A stretch of 64,000 nucleotides of DNA from Puffinus mauretanicus (GCA_023333565.1 JAJKFH010002178.1:1054001-1118000), one strand, 5' to 3'. Shown: positions 26,419-40,891, counted from the stretch's first letter. Numbers and translations: made by a program. The notes: a model not told the origin generated them from the sequence alone.

Positions 26419-29400
26419 GTAGTTTGATTTTCAAAAGTTCTGAGTAACCAACCAGAGCCATCTATATAAATAAAATTCTTAGAGTAAATGTATTCAGATT
26501 ATTAACTAGCACAGAAATAGTCAGAGTGACATATACATAGACAACACTGTAAACTCAAGAGTATGGACCAGCGTGTAACACAGTTTCTTTTTAACTAAGA
26601 TTTAAGGTCTTACATACTACTTAAAATAAACCTCCAAGGTATTAGCAATTTGTTAAAAATTACTTTTGATCTACTGACCTTTGAAATAAATAAATCAATT
26701 TCCTGTAAGACTATATACCATACATTCAAGCTACCTATACCTTACGTCTTCATATACTCCACATGACTTCATCCAATTCCAGTTTTCGCAAGAATATACA
26801 TATAATTTTATTTTTATGTATTTTTTTAAGAAGAGTTTTGGCAATACTGCCAAAAAGAACAACAATACTTGGGCTAAAATTTTCCATGCAGGTGTCTGCC
26901 TCAGACTTTGCTTTTAAATTTACTTAATTTTTGGTAAAAATTATTTAGCTTTTTCCAAGAATTCTCCAGGAACATCCCAATTTCTTTGCCACGAGACTGT
27001 TATTTCTCTTCCTGCTACCTTTTGCCTCACTCACTATACAGCTTCTACAACAGAAGAGAGAAATGCTATGAAAACCAGTGCATTGTCCTGTAGTCAAAGA
27101 ATATAGGATGATGATAGTTATAAGCAGACACATCTTCTAACTTCTGTGCTTGAATCTGTAGTCTTAAGCTCAACAATGCTATACGAGTAATTAATTCAGG
27201 ATCATTTATTAAAGATGCATGGATTCTACAGACTGCTCCCCCATCAATCCACAATCAGATATTCATTGAAATGACAGCTGAATCTTCCTTCTTACAACAG
27301 CAGCACTTCAAATAAGCGCACTGACTCTCCAGGCTCAGCATCTACAATGAAAAACTGCACTCGTTACCTATAGCAGTTTCTCATATATGTGCATCTTGCA
27401 TGTGGCATTTTACTTCCTCCTTTGTCTTGCTGACATTTATAAAAGATCAAATTAGCATGGTGAAAAAGTAGCTTCAGTTTCATAAGTGATTTTGCTCCAG
27501 CATTATGTCTGGTTCCTATTGGTTTGCAAATAACGATGAATCTGGATTATAAAGACTAACTTCTACTTCTGTATTCTTATAGGGGTGAGGGGAAGGTAGT
27601 AAAGAAATCCAATACTGCAAAACAAAAAGCCTGTTTTTCTGAACTGAAAAACTGATGGCAGCAGGGAAGCTTACACATCACCGATCAGGTTATTGAAACA
27701 TTTGCTAACATGCTATAATAAATATACATAATGCTGTAACAAATGTCACAGATGAGACCACACAATACAGGACAAATTAGTTTACATTCATTCACTTAAA
27801 ATCATAAGTCTCTTTCACCTTTAGGCCAGTCACATCTTCTGTTGATAACCAGTTTATTATTCTTGAACCTAGACTCTGTTTTGACTGTAAAGCTACATAT
27901 CTAGAGATGCAATTAACAACAAAAAGCTGCTGGTGCTTTCCAAAAGATAATCTAACAATATTTTTGTACTCAGAAGGAAAAAAAAGGAAACAAAAATAAT
28001 TGGTAGCCATAAAAAAATTGTTTCTCTTCTTCCAATGTCACATACAGGCAATGCATAAAAATATTTGTCTTATTCATGAATAACACAGAGACAACTTTTA
28101 AAATTTGGAAGTAGTTTTTAAAGTCTTGAAGGTTTAAAGCAAATCTTTCAGGTAGATTTTTTTAAAGGAATATTTCAATAAAAGACAATAGCAAGGAAAA
28201 AATAAGACTGGAGCAGTACTTCTAGCTTCTGCAAATCACGGGTAAGAAGACATGAGCTTCTAATTGCTGCATGAAAAAACACACCACATCAGTGTAATTT
28301 GACTCAAGATAACTCAGGCCCCAAGTAACTAACACATGAACTTTCAAATTAGTGAATTAAAATAAAACCTTAAAAAGTAGTACTTCCCTGCAATCAAACT
28401 AGGAGCTCTTTTCAGCTGTACCAAGCAATGAACTCAATTAAAATAAGTAGTTGCATCTGATTCTGTGACAGAGAGATGAAATTACATCACCACTAGCAGC
28501 AGTAACTGAATGGCCAACAGTAATCATGACACGAACTTTACAGTACATTGCAGGATCAGCAAGTAACACATAACTAGATTAATGTCAATAATTTAGCGAG
28601 CAACTTGGAAGCTAGTCTTTTTTTTCTGTCTACATTTACACGGAGGATGTTTATATGGGAATGTTTAACAGTCTCTACAAGTACCACGTGTTTAAATATC
28701 TAAAGTACTAATGAATACTTGAGCCATATGGTCAGCCCAGAATGTATACACAAAGTATACCTATAATACTTATCTAAAAATGAATACATTGCTGCTAGAC
28801 TGATTCTTACTAGTTCTTTTGTATAAGTGGGGACTTCTTTTAGCTGCATATTAGATTTACAGTAAATCAAACTTAGATTCATTCAAAACCATACAAACCT
28901 AAAATTACAACCTATTTATAAGTCTCCTAACTTTAAATGCTATATTTCAGCAATTTCAATGAAATGTATTTCTCTTTTCCAAATATTTATGTAAAGAATA
29001 TGCTAAATATCAACTATAAGGATGATTGGAAAATAAGACCAAGGACAATACTGATCCTGGGACCTGTCAAAGGATGAATAAAAATGTAAGTACACACTGT
29101 ACTGCTTTTTTTGGTGGATCTTATGAATATAGTTATGATGGTCAATATTTTAAATGCTATGCTCTGCTATCTGTCTAGGATTAGACAGAAACATAATTCA
29201 ATCTTCTCTAGCTACATGAAGAGTGATAGCACTTAGGTTTTCTAACGAGTCCTTCATCTCACAGAAAACCACAATTGGCCTTCTCTTCCAAGTTAAAACA
29301 ATATACATTTCTCACAACAGTAACTCTATGAAGTTAGTTGTGTTCCATAACCTCAAGCTTTCAGAGGAATTAAAATAGCTCTCACATTCCCTAGATGTCC

Positions 29401-31591
29401 AAACTAACCCCCTGAATTTTGCAAGCTACCCATTGAGTTAGGTACTTCCAAAGCGTATGGGGATTGATTAGAAGTAAATCTTGCAGTTCTGTGCCACCGA
29501 TTCCCCTCCTACTCATGAGATAGCCTTATCCTCTATGCACCCACCTCTTTTACTCCTGAACTCTCTTAATTTAATTTCCTTTTTCTTCATTACGCATGAT
29601 TCTCCTGAGTTTCATTTTATGATCTAGATGTAACTTATCAGGATTCAAGATGTTACTGTATTAAAAAGGGATATACGCTCACTTCTGTTTTTCACTGCAA
29701 GCAGTGGTAATTACCAAATGGGATGAACTAAGCTTTCTTTGGTCAAGCATATCTGCATAATAGTAATAAAAAATAATGGCCTCAAGCACATTACAACAAA
29801 AAAGAAAACAATCTCTTAAAAATAATATGAGAGATCTTTGGGTGATTAGGCTTAATGTAATTACTGGCTTTTCAGGTGGAAAAAAAAATAGAGAGCCAGA
29901 ACAGAGACAGACATCAAGTTTCACAGCTTAAAAAAAATCCCAAACTGAAAATAAACAGACAAACAAAAAAAAAACCACAAAAGAACCCCATATTTCCATC
30001 TCTGTGCATCAACTTCCTGTGCTTCTGAAATATTAAAAAAAAAGGCTCTCTATGCTTATAAAAGACAGAGACAACTCACTGATAATATGGTTTCAAGAAG
30101 CTCCCTTTTTTATCTCGTGTTTCTGACAACATAGGGGCACTTCCGTAGGGCAAGACGACCCTATTAATTAAATTATAAATTAAACAGTCTGAAACCTAGA
30201 TATACAAGGCTTAGATACACCACTTTGAGAGGGTTATTAAGGTGCAGCATCTGCAAAAGTTTATCAAAATAAATATTTTCAGCCTAAATCATATCATAGT
30301 TCTGCATTTTTTCTATCAAATGAAATTTCAGGTTGAGTAGATTTCCAAATTAATCTATTAACATTCAATTCCAGTGGCTAAAACAAACTTCTCTGAAGAT
30401 ATGGTTGGCCAGGCTCACTCCGTACTACACTTGGGAGTATTTTCACAAAAGCAGGGTTACTAGTGGAGGTTAAATTGAGGTTGAATGCCCCAGAAGTTTG
30501 TTTGGCATCACTGTAATGCCTTCCCCCTTATGCTCTGGTTCCTATCTCCCATGAGAAAATGTACAAGTTCTCTGCTTTTATCTTCTCCCTCTTTGGACTG
30601 CATTTCATACTTGCTAACAAAGCACTGAAGCATCACAACCTGCCCCAACTGAGTAGAAGAATTCTCAATACAGAGGTGTAGGGGTACACAGCTTCTTAAA
30701 GACCCTCTGATGCCACAAGAAAACAGCATATTTGCTTGAGGGAAGGGAGGAATACACATAGGTTGTATCTATATACATAGCTTGGAGTGATACATACACA
30801 TTTTTTTAGTGTTTCTCTCTCAAAATTGTCTTGTTTTTAAAAACTTCCCTCCATGCCCCCCAAACTTCACAAAGACCTTAGGCTCACCGTATTGCACTTG
30901 CCTCTGATGGTATCAAGGTGAAAATACATCTTTTTAAATAACTTTAGTTACTAAAAAATACAAAACCCTGCATTACTTTCTTGCAATATAGAGAATTCAA
31001 AATATTAATGAGATTTATGTGTAAGTTTATCAACAGTTTACCTGCTTCTTCTCTTTGATCATAAGCTGCTACTAGTATTACCATCTTAAGACACAGCAAC
31101 TCTTCCCCCACAAAAAAATTATGGAATCATAAAAAACATTAATTACATCAAGTGAAGAAATTACAATAAGGTTGACCAGAGACAGACAGAGAGTAATTAG
31201 AAGTGTTATTTCCAATGTTAAAAAATAAGAATGAGGAATCATGAGAAAGGACAAAGCACGCACTTTGTTTTCTTTGGATAGGATCAATACAGTATATGGA
31301 AGGAAGAGGCATTTTCATGCCCCAAAGAAGTCCTATGCCTTTTCCCCTTAAATAATATTCAGTCCTAACAAAATCTGAGTCTTCTTACTTAGCACAACTC
31401 CTATCCCACCAATTTCAGTTGAATAATCACCAAAATTTCATAGATTCATCTATGTTCCCCAAAGCAAAGAAAGTGTTCTTCACTGCTGCTAAGGATCACA
31501 CGTTGTTGATGCTGTCTGTGCCACTAAACACTAAGATAGAAACAGGAGAAAAGCACTCACAGCCATCTATAACCAGCAACCTTTCACTCCA

Positions 31592-31640
31592 TCCTTACCT
31601 GCGATAGAGCAAAAACATACTGTATCACATATACCTGATC
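31592..31640 (-). promoter_or_regulatory. Candidate recursive splice site, minus strand
   Basis: On the minus strand a TATGTTTTTGCTCTATCGCAG acceptor is directly fused to GTAAGG (junction at 31599/31598). The pyrimidine tract is shorter than at 435. A second donor-like ATCAG|GTATATG lies about 40 bases upstream on the same strand. The layout fits a recursive splice site or a very short cryptic exon. Because it points the opposite way from the motif at 435, at most one is likely to belong to a single host gene. Confidence 0.25.
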
Positions 31641-32557
31641 TCCACCTTGAATTATTTAAATCATCGTGGTGAAAAACAAATGTGAGCACATTAACAAAAA
31701 TCCAGTTCACATATAATTGAGCCTAGAAAGCCTAAATGACAGGAAGGTCACCACCCATTGCTCTGGTGTAGGTTTTGCTGTGTCCTGAGCACAACCCTAA
31801 GCATCTCCCAGCACCCAGCGTTTCCTATGGCACTGGCACCGGCTGCTGGAGGGGTCATTTTCCTCCCCACTGCTCGCTGCTCTGTCACCACAACAGCTAT
31901 GCTCCTCTGCACCAGCAAAACTGACAAACAATAAAAAGCACTGAAACGAAGACTTTCACGTGACTTTGACAAAAGACAGCAGCGATCGCTTCTGGAAGAA
32001 GAACAATGGATCTTAACCACATTAAGATGGGAGCCCCAACCCTTCAATTTAGCTTTTCCCTCAAGTGTCTCACACTTTCAACTATGAACTAATCAAGCTA
32101 AAACAGCAGAGGGGGGGGAGATTGTCATTTCTATTTTTAAATACAGAGGAGACAGGTACTATCAAGATGAAGGCTAGCAAGATTGACACAGGTAGGATTT
32201 ATGTCTAACAATCATGTTGGTTACTACAGACCTTTTCCAGCAGAGTATGTTTTTGTGCAAGAAAAACAGGCTTGAATACTGTATTCCAGTAAGGTGTTCT
32301 GTAATCCCGTGGTTGGCCTGTTAGAGAAATATTACTGGAATTTTTTTGTAATATCTTTGAAATTCTTTTTCATCATAAAGAGGAAAACTTAGAATCTCAC
32401 AAAAACTTTTATAAAATCCTCTGCCTCTTTCTCACAGCGTGCAGCAAGCATCAAGCAGAACTCAATGTAGTTCTGAGTCTATACATTAATTTTAGAATCC
32501 AAAGATGAAGTATCACCAGGGTTTCCAATTACTTGCCTAATACACTTCCAAAAAATA

Positions 32558-32620
32558 GGCCTAGACAGTCTTATAAACAAAGACCTTATAAAAAGGCTTA
32601 GACAAGCTTATAAATAAGCA
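32558..32620 (+). repeat. Imperfect tandem duplication
   Basis: Two neighbouring copies of a roughly 30-base unit share GGCCTAGACAGTCTTATAAA versus GGCTTAGACAAGCTTATAAA, separated by a few bases. This looks like a local slippage duplication that has since diverged. Confidence 0.65.
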
Positions 32621-33179
32621 TATTTTACATTCAGAAAAGTTCATAAGAAATTCAGAGAGACTGCTAAAAGTCACTAATGGTTCTTTTGACACTGAAGAAC
32701 TTCATTTTCTTCGTTTGGCATTTTCACCAAGTCATGTTGTGCTTTTATGGACAGATTCTCACCCAAACAAAAAAGGCTGGATTTAGATATGGTCACATCC
32801 AGAAGAAGATAGCCCAGGCTAACTTCCTACATTGTGGAAGTAACTAAAATTTTAGATCACTGAAATGAATGTCTTAAAAATAGGTACTTCAATAAGTCCT
32901 ACAATACCAAACTGTATGGACACCCGTAATTAAGACGGAAAAAGACAAATTGAATGCAAAACAGCAAGGGCTTTACTAAAAAAAAGTGAGGCTACAATGT
33001 GGAAGGAAACTCTTGGATTAGAATGAGATTAAGAGTGGAGTTCCTTAGAAACTATTCTGAGAACTGACCTTATAGCAAAACTGAAACAAAAAAATTGGAT
33101 CACAATAATGACACTTGATGCTGGTAAAAAAAAAAAGAAGAAAATTAAAAATTGGAACTACTATCAATACAGAGGAAGA

Positions 33180-33838
33180 TCAGAACATCACATTGCAAGA
33201 ACTGAATAACCTTCGAGGACCAAAGTGATAGTAATGACAAGACAATACAATGCAATAGCACAAAGTCAAGGTCAAGCACTCTGGGAACAGGAGGAATTTC
33301 TACTGTAAGCTGGAGGATCATCAGCTGGAAATAACAGAGGAGGAGAATGACTTGGATGTATTAATCAATCAGGATGAATACAAACTGTCAGAGAGATACA
33401 GCTGTGAAAAAGGCAACTGCAATCTGGCTGTATCAAGGGAGGAATTTTCAGTAGAGATGGGGACGTATTGAAGCCATTTTATAAGGAATTGGTAAGATCT
33501 CCATTGGAACTCTGAACATTTCTGGTCACCTGTCTCAAAAAAAACATGATTTAAGCTGAAGCATGTGCAGAGAAAAGCTACGAGAATAACCAGGGAAGCA
33601 AGGAGAGGATAGTACCAAGAGCATATTAACAGAGCCTGGTTTAATTAGCCTAGTAAAATGAAAGCTGAAAAGCAATGAGAGTGCTCTTTATCAGAGATGT
33701 AAGAAAAGGGAAGGAGAAAAACTCTAAGGCTATAGATGACACCGGCACATAAGAAGTGGAGATTAACACGCAGTGCTGGAAACTGGAAGCCCTTGTCATC
33801 AGGTGAACAATATTCTAAACAGTTGTTACCAGCAATAA
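33180..33838 (+). mobile_element. Ancient CR1/L3-like LINE, ORF2 3' region
   Basis: This is the clearest old repeat in the window. Between about 33290 and 33700 the text follows the 3' end of CR1/L3 ORF2. One open stretch reads EEENDLDVLIN (family: EE.KDLGVLVD), then comes GTGAAAAAGGCAACTGCAAT (family: V-KKAN), then an ATTTTCAGTAGAGATGGGGA run (family: IFSRDRE), then AAGGAATTGGTAAGATCTCC (family: KALVRPHLEY), then TTTCTGGTCACCTGTCTC (family: FWSP), then a GTGCAGAGAAAAGCTACGAG run (family: VQRRATRMI), then TTTAATTAGCCTAGTAAAAT (family: LFSLTKRR). In the family this is the C-terminal part of the reverse-transcriptase polyprotein. Stops and indels break every frame, so it is a dead fossil. The limits are approximate; similarity fades before 33180 and after about 33838. 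Confidence 0.8.
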
Positions 33839-36800
33839 TAGGGGGACAGGAGCGTGAAGCATTTTTGTATGGTTACACACAATACTACTGTTGTTGAAGG
33901 CCAGAAGATCCCGGCAGTCCTCTTTTCTACAGGCCTGTGCCTTACCTATATTCCAAGCTCAGATGCCACTTTTTTAACTGTCATTCCTTCCACATTTTCT
34001 CTTATCCTACATATAGTGCAGAAGCATAAGATTACTTACACACAATTCCCTATAAAACCTCCTCACTCTGAGGTATTCCTCAGCTCAGGGACTCTAGCCC
34101 AAAGGCTAAAACACTAACATTTCCTGACATAACCACTAATGTACCTAAAGGTGTAGAAGCAGTTTTGTCAGGCTCTCCCTTAAACAAAAACCCAGAGTAT
34201 TTTTAACGTCTGCAATACATCCCAATACAGCAGCACCAGACAGCAACTTTATACTTCATGCTGTTTTGCATAATTAACCAGTCTGCCAATTCTAGCTTTT
34301 TCTCCCCATCCTTATATTGTAATCCCACAGAAAGCTGGTAATAAACTAACATCTGTTCCATGCTCCATTGTAGAACAAACTAAATCAACTAGTCAACCAC
34401 TCTAAGCACATTATTTAATGTAAGCAAGCTCCCGGCATCCTGGGCAACTTACGTAAAGATTTCGATCTTTAAAGAAACACATAACTTTGTCATGTAACAC
34501 ATCATTAAATTCAAACACAAAAACCATATATACCAATAATAAATTTTAGTATTTCAATGCTAAAAAGCTAACGCATTTTAAAAACAAGGTTCCAATTTGA
34601 AGATAAATAAATAAGGGTGCTTAAAAGTAGTAACATTTGAAACAGTGAGTTTTCTTCAATTTGCGTAGTAACTTTTCATCACTAATTAGAACCAGCTAAG
34701 ATCATGCACCTGAACAATGACAGAGACCAGACAACAGCTTGATACATGCTGTTGCAATCCACATCATACCTAAATCTTTCCCATCTAGTATATATACTAC
34801 ACCTGTAATACCTAGAGTTAGCAGCCTAGCAGGGCAAGCTATTATTTTCAAACATGGGGCAGTAGACTGTCAAAACACTGCTTGTCCTACCCAGAAGTCA
34901 CACATCATCCTGAGGAAGAGCATTATGTTATGAAACGCCATATGTATGAAAGATCCACAGCCAGAAATCCAGGGCAGACTAGCCATGGCCTACCTCGGCA
35001 ATCACCCCGAGTATCTAGCACACTAGTTATTTACATTAGTCTGGCTAGATTATGAATGTGCATCCAGCAAAGCAGACGTGTAGGCACATCCCAAATCCCT
35101 TGTGTTCAGACCCTTCACGATTCTTACCCAGTCAGCTGTAACACACACGTATCCTAAAACTGTGGAGACGCCAGTGGAAGACTACACTACTTAAACCTGG
35201 CTGCAGATTTCAGAGGTCAAGCTAGCATGCATTTTTGTATTTTAAAAGTGGACGGTAATAGCATTTGGACATATCTAAACAGAGAAGTGCATGCTTAGTT
35301 GAAAAATGTGAACTATATGGACCACTGATACAACCACAAGTCTCTTCTTTAGGTACTGTCCATGGCAGGCAGGAAGGGTGATGAGCACTTTACCTAGGGA
35401 TGGGGAGGCATTTTCATTCAGTATGAAAATAGGATAAATATATTTGATGTCTAATCCTGTATTAGTCCTAAACTTCACTTAAATTGCTTAATTTTTTTCC
35501 CCAATTTCAACCACTGTTGTACTGATCATATGAACAGTTAGGAAGCACTTCTTCCAGTTTGCTAGAGCTTGCATTTACAGATACTGTGCTAACACACTGA
35601 TTCTTATTACTGCTGTTATTGAAAACTCAGTGCCAGTTTTCACAGGCACTTGAAGCCAAATTTGGCTTGGGCAATTATGCCTTCTGTATGTTATTCCCTT
35701 GCTAGCTAGGTTTACTCCCTTTCAGCTAAATTCAGTTTCTGTATCACCGTACTCTCACTTCTACTGAAAAGGTCCTAAGCAGGGCATATATATTCATTTT
35801 TAATAAAATGTAACTGCCTCTATCTAACACACAGTCCAGCCTGATGCAGGCATACAGTAAAAAGAAAAAACATATTAAGGAGGGTAGCATGGTGATCAGG
35901 GAGAGAAAATCGACTGTAAATACCGAGTTGGTATGAGAGAGAAGGTAACTTGGAAAGGAAGGTGCACCTTGCTGCTTCGAGAGCTACATTCCTGGAGAGA
36001 AACGGCGATCTGCTGCTCTTTCAGGATCAGGTATACTTAGAAATCTCTCTGCATGGATGATATTGATTTGGAGGCATTGCTTATGTAATGGCCATCTGGA
36101 CTGTTATAATTAGACTGAGTAGCATACGTGCTGGATTCCTTTTCAACTCTGCGGGCATGCAGCCCTTCACCTATAACCGGCGTATCAGGTGTCTTTGGCA
36201 ATGACCTTTCACTGTGTGATTTGTCCTTACAGGCTAAATAGCATTCTCTGCTTAAACATATTTAATCTTCTTTGGAAGTATACAACAATCTCAGTAGGCA
36301 CCAATATTTTCACTGGTTCTCTAAAAATCACTCATTTAACAAGAATTACATGATTATTGAATTTACTTGATTCACTAATTAACATTATGAAGGATTCCGT
36401 GACAACAAATTAAGAAGATATAATGATAATTTAAATGAACATGATTTTTCTAAAAATCGCCACTTTAAAATTATCTTTAAAAAACAATTAACACTACTGA
36501 TTTTCTGTTTCACTGTAGTTTTTCCTCCTGCTGCTGACATGTGGAAGACGTTCTTATTGGTGGAAGAGCTGCAAAAAACCAGTATGTTATTTTCCCAATG
36601 TAGGGTTTGTTCATTAGTTTTGAAACAGATCAAGAAAAGAGTTTTTATTTTAACGGCACAGTCTTTGAAAAACAAAGATGATTAAGGAAAATGGCTAAAA
36701 CAATACAGCAAACTTCTAAATCAAATGTGACATTGAAAATCTAATAATTCTTTATGTAACTCTTTCTTTAAATTCCAAGAGAATATCAGGCATTTGTGAA

Positions 36801-38869
36801 TAGAAAACATACAGATACCAATACAAGACAATACATTTTTTGAAATTAGTATTTACACAAGAAGAACCACCACAAGGTTAAAAACACAGGCTGTCTGGGT
36901 GCTCTGCCCCGTGGAAATCCAACTAGGCATTTACAATGATTTAAATCACAATATGGATCTGCAGAGTATCAGGAGTGAGCTCCATCCACTGGTGGCTTCT
37001 TCCATTTCTCAGTGACAAGAGAACTGTGCAACACAACCACAGGACAGCTTTATCTGATTGCAGTATCTGTTAACAACGTCCAAGTTGTTAATATCCACCA
37101 ACTGTGGCTATGTAAACTAGTCTCAGACTAGTTCCCTAAAAATATGTATCTGCATCCCAAGATGACAGCCTTCCAATAGATTGCCTTTTTTGTTCTCTTT
37201 TCTAGATGTAGTTTGTTCTCTCCAAAACCCAGATTTTAAGCACACCAGCATGAAGTTTTGAGAAACTGTCTATGGCATACATCTCCACCGTAATTTTCAC
37301 GTTTCAATGCCTTCCTGTAGGTCGCTGATCATGCACCACTTTATGTACACCATTTCAATACTCAGCTTAAGTAAAACTTACTTTCAGATGAAGCTATGGC
37401 ATAGATAAAATGATACTTTGTTACAAGCAGTAGAAATGCACACGAAAGTGCTATGCTCTCATGCTATTCTACCCAAAGGAATCTTTCAATAACTTTAGCA
37501 CACCACATGACCAGAAAAAATTCATAATGTTCTTTTTTTGCAAGACCAACATGACTACCAGTGGTAAAGCTCAAATCTCAATTTCTACAAAGATCATGGT
37601 TCAATATTTAGCTTGAAATAAAACATACATTATTGCTGTTCTTCCTTTGTAATACTACTCCTTCTCAAGATGGAATATAAAAGGAAGAAAACTCATCCCA
37701 GAAGCAGGAAAGATGCTGCAAACAGCACTGGCTCAAAGCACAGAAAACAACCAGCCAGAGGAAGCCTCCAGGGCATCACCTGAACCACAGGAAGCACCAG
37801 TAAAGCAACCTCGCTGGGATGAGGCAGTTGACTGGACAGCATGATGCATCCTACAACGTCTGACTAGGACTACCCTCTGATGTAAAGACTTGTGGGACAC
37901 TTTTGAGATTGCAGAGAATGGAGATCAACAGTGTGTTGCAAACAGCATCCAGACCAGTAATCCTAAATCACAACCCTTGATGGAGATGACAGCTGTTTGA
38001 TAACAAATACCTCAGTACAAAGGTATATTGCAGAATACAAACCACAATACAAAACAAATACATTCAATATCCCCTGCTTTCTGGACGCTGTTAAGAAAGG
38101 CTTCCCTCCTAGGATTCTTCCTTTTGAAAACATAAACATCATAATGATCTTTCCTCCCTACACTCAATATGATATTTAACTTGGAAGTCATGAAATTTGA
38201 CTAGGAGCACCAAGGTGTTCCTTAGATGGAAAAAAATCAAACCAACCAAACAAAAACCCCTAAAACCAGAAGTATGTTTAAGCTGCTGATGTATTTCCTA
38301 CAAAAAATATGGTATGGAATTAAATTCCAACAAATACATCATTAATAGGAAGCTGAGCTAGAATAAGATGCACAATAAGAACATTATAAAGCTGAAATTA
38401 AAATCAGTGTTGTATTGAACACTGGATGTTCTTGCTGTATTTGAGAAAAATATTATTCACTGTTAATAAGAGTATTGTGGAAGTCAAAAGTAAAATCCTA
38501 AAAAGCACACATGAAACTGAAACCATCAGCAAAAACACGCTTTCTCCTGTCATTATTGAGCTTATAAAATATTTTTAATATTTTATTTCTGTTGCAAAAC
38601 TTCATGAAGTGCTTCCGTTCCCACTCTTTAGGTACTGTGAAAACTTCAAAGCGATGTAAAAGCTTCAATGGACACGAAATATAGCTGTGTTCTTTTAAAC
38701 AGAGTTCTGAAACTAATTAAGTTGAAATACTGTAGAAGATGCTACAACAGGAAAAAGCTGATGAACCTATAACCGCATTTCAACTGCTTACACTGTGGGA
38801 GAATAATTTTTTTTCATATAGCAGCTAATGCTTACGGGCATTTAGAAAATTGTTAAAGTAATTGGAAGA

Positions 38870-39340
38870 AGTAACTAGGCCACAGCTGTACGGATGCCGA
38901 GGCAGGAAGCGCTGGTGTGTTGATAAATCTGCCTGAAAGTGGCTTTGCTTCATATACTGCTTTTTTTCTGGAGACAGCTTTATTTTCTGTGTGCTGAAGC
39001 CTTACACTTTGATTAGAAACCAACTTTTAATTGTGCTGAACATATTTTAAACAGGAGCATTTTAAATGCACTGTTCTCTCCTCCCTGTATTTAGTGGCTC
39101 TAGATGATAAAGTTCATTTTCGACCGCTTTACCACCTGTAAGGTAGTGACGGTAATGGCTCAAACAAGGAGAACAAATGCCTGGTGGAAACAGGCATCAA
39201 TGAAATAGCAGACAGTTCTCTGCTGCACAAAGCTGCAAGTGTGAATACCAGTTCTCCAGACTAAAACTGCCCTCTGTATCTGCAAATAATTAGCTGCACT
39301 GAAGCGAATGGGTTGTACATGCAGTTTCCTTTATGTATTG
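38870..39340. promoter_or_regulatory. Enhancer-like noncoding stretch (candidate)
   Basis: A repeat-free stretch dense in homeobox-type (TTTTAATTG, AATAATTAG), E-box (CACCTG at about 39133) and GATAAA-type motifs, with balanced composition and no open frame. It contains a perfect 6-bp inverted repeat, TGCCTG/CAGGCA, at 39178-39196. This texture is common in conserved vertebrate developmental enhancers. Conservation cannot be seen from one sequence, so this is inference only. Confidence 0.25.
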
Positions 39341-40891
39341 CTCAGTATTTCCTATGGGCCGTTCAAACTTACATTACCTAAGTCGTCCCTTAGACCTAAA
39401 ACACAGCTTTACACTTCACAAGATTAAAGCTAATTAAACGCAAAATACAAGGAAGTAGAAGAAATTCTAATATGTAGAAGAAACCAGAGCATGGATGCTT
39501 GTTGAATTATGAAGGCTACATGTGCCATGTATCCTTACGTTGATGCAAACATTTGCATTTTTTAAGCTTTTGTTTGTTTTCACTTTTTAAAAAATACTAA
39601 TATTGAGTGATTTATTATTTATTTTTCAATGAAGGAGGTTGGGGGCTATTTTTGCAATACCGTCTTGACAGATTACAATAAATGTATTTCTTTTAAAAAG
39701 ACTACATTATCCCAGTGGAACAGATTTTCATGCGTAGATTATTTACACTTTAAAATAAGATCACTTCAAATTGTAAATGAAAATAAAATGTAGTTATATC
39801 AACCTGTGCTGGACCTACACAAAAGAACATTTGAGTAGCTTCCAGCTATGTTTCAGTAAGTATTTTATCCAACTTCCAGACATCACAATGCTCAAATCAT
39901 CAAACATTTACTAATATACCTTATAAACACATTCTAATAACCTCTTTCTTTCTTGAAGCAAATCAGAGATAACATGCAAACAGAATCTCTGATCTGAAAG
40001 CTTCAATTTTTTAAAAGCTGGAATAAATCCTGACCTGAATTTTACCATTTTTTTACCCATACAAGAAAAGATTAACTATTTTCCAACAAAGAATTACTCC
40101 TTATGAGTAATCCACTAAGAGCAATGTGAATGTTGGCATTCAAAAGAAACACTGCAAACAAGTATGCAAGTTCTCATATTTCTATCTGGTAACCATGGTG
40201 AAGGCTGTCCTTTTGGACAACGAGGAGCAGCACTTAGGTCTGAGTTCAGAAAGAGCTCACTCCTCTTCAGAAGAAATGAAACCTAAAATTCTCACATGAA
40301 ACCTGGGAGAAAAAGGCAAATTGGAAAATTCATGTTAAAAATACTGAAGCCTGCAGCACTATGAGCACTATGCAAGTGTTGCATTGGTCTCCGAAAGCGT
40401 ATCTGCTCACATTGAGTTGTAGTTGCAAGCTTGGCAAGGTAAACTTGCTCCACACATAAATCTCAAATCAGGGCAAAACGTTACAGGATTCTCCGATATG
40501 ATGATGTTTTTTGGATATGTCTCCAAACCCAAATGGAAGTAAAAGGCCACAGATGCCAATGTTAGTCCTCAATTTTCAAATTATCTTCAGGGGTTTGGTT
40601 TTTTTAAAAAAAGTACTTCCATGCTCCAATATTCCAGCAAATTGTGAAAGAAAACTTATTTATATCTTGTAAAAACATGAAGTACTTTGAGCTCAGCATA
40701 ACAAACTCAGAGACTAAGGCAATCATAGCTGAACATGAAGACAAACTTTTTGCCTTTATTTTTAAGCTTTGCTTCATGATTATTTTATTCTGCGAGTTTA
40801 TGCAAGTTTTAGTACTCGCAGTAACATTTGGCAACTGTGAGGAACATTTGTATACTTGTTCCTCTTACCTTATAATTCTTTCCTCCTACAG

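Larger units (their letters stand above)
23816..33179. other. Noncoding single-copy DNA
   Basis: No gene is recognised. The stretch is strongly AT-rich, with an A14 run at 25169-25182, a GA-rich simple repeat at 26395-26418, A-rich tracts with CCAAA/ACAAAC islands near 29880-29990, a G8 run at 32111-32118, and a partial tandem duplication at 32558-32620. A GC-richer patch at about 31790-31870 carries a minus-strand frame (31748-32047) without a family match. A minus-strand juxtaposed acceptor/donor at 31598/31599 is listed separately. Confidence 0.65.

Noticed and set aside
31042..31090. Minus-strand frame with a CAG|GTAAAC donor and a plausible peptide (LVAAYDQREEAG)
   Set aside because: The peptide reads well, but no acceptor with a pyrimidine tract lies at a usable distance upstream, and the frame runs on past the donor.
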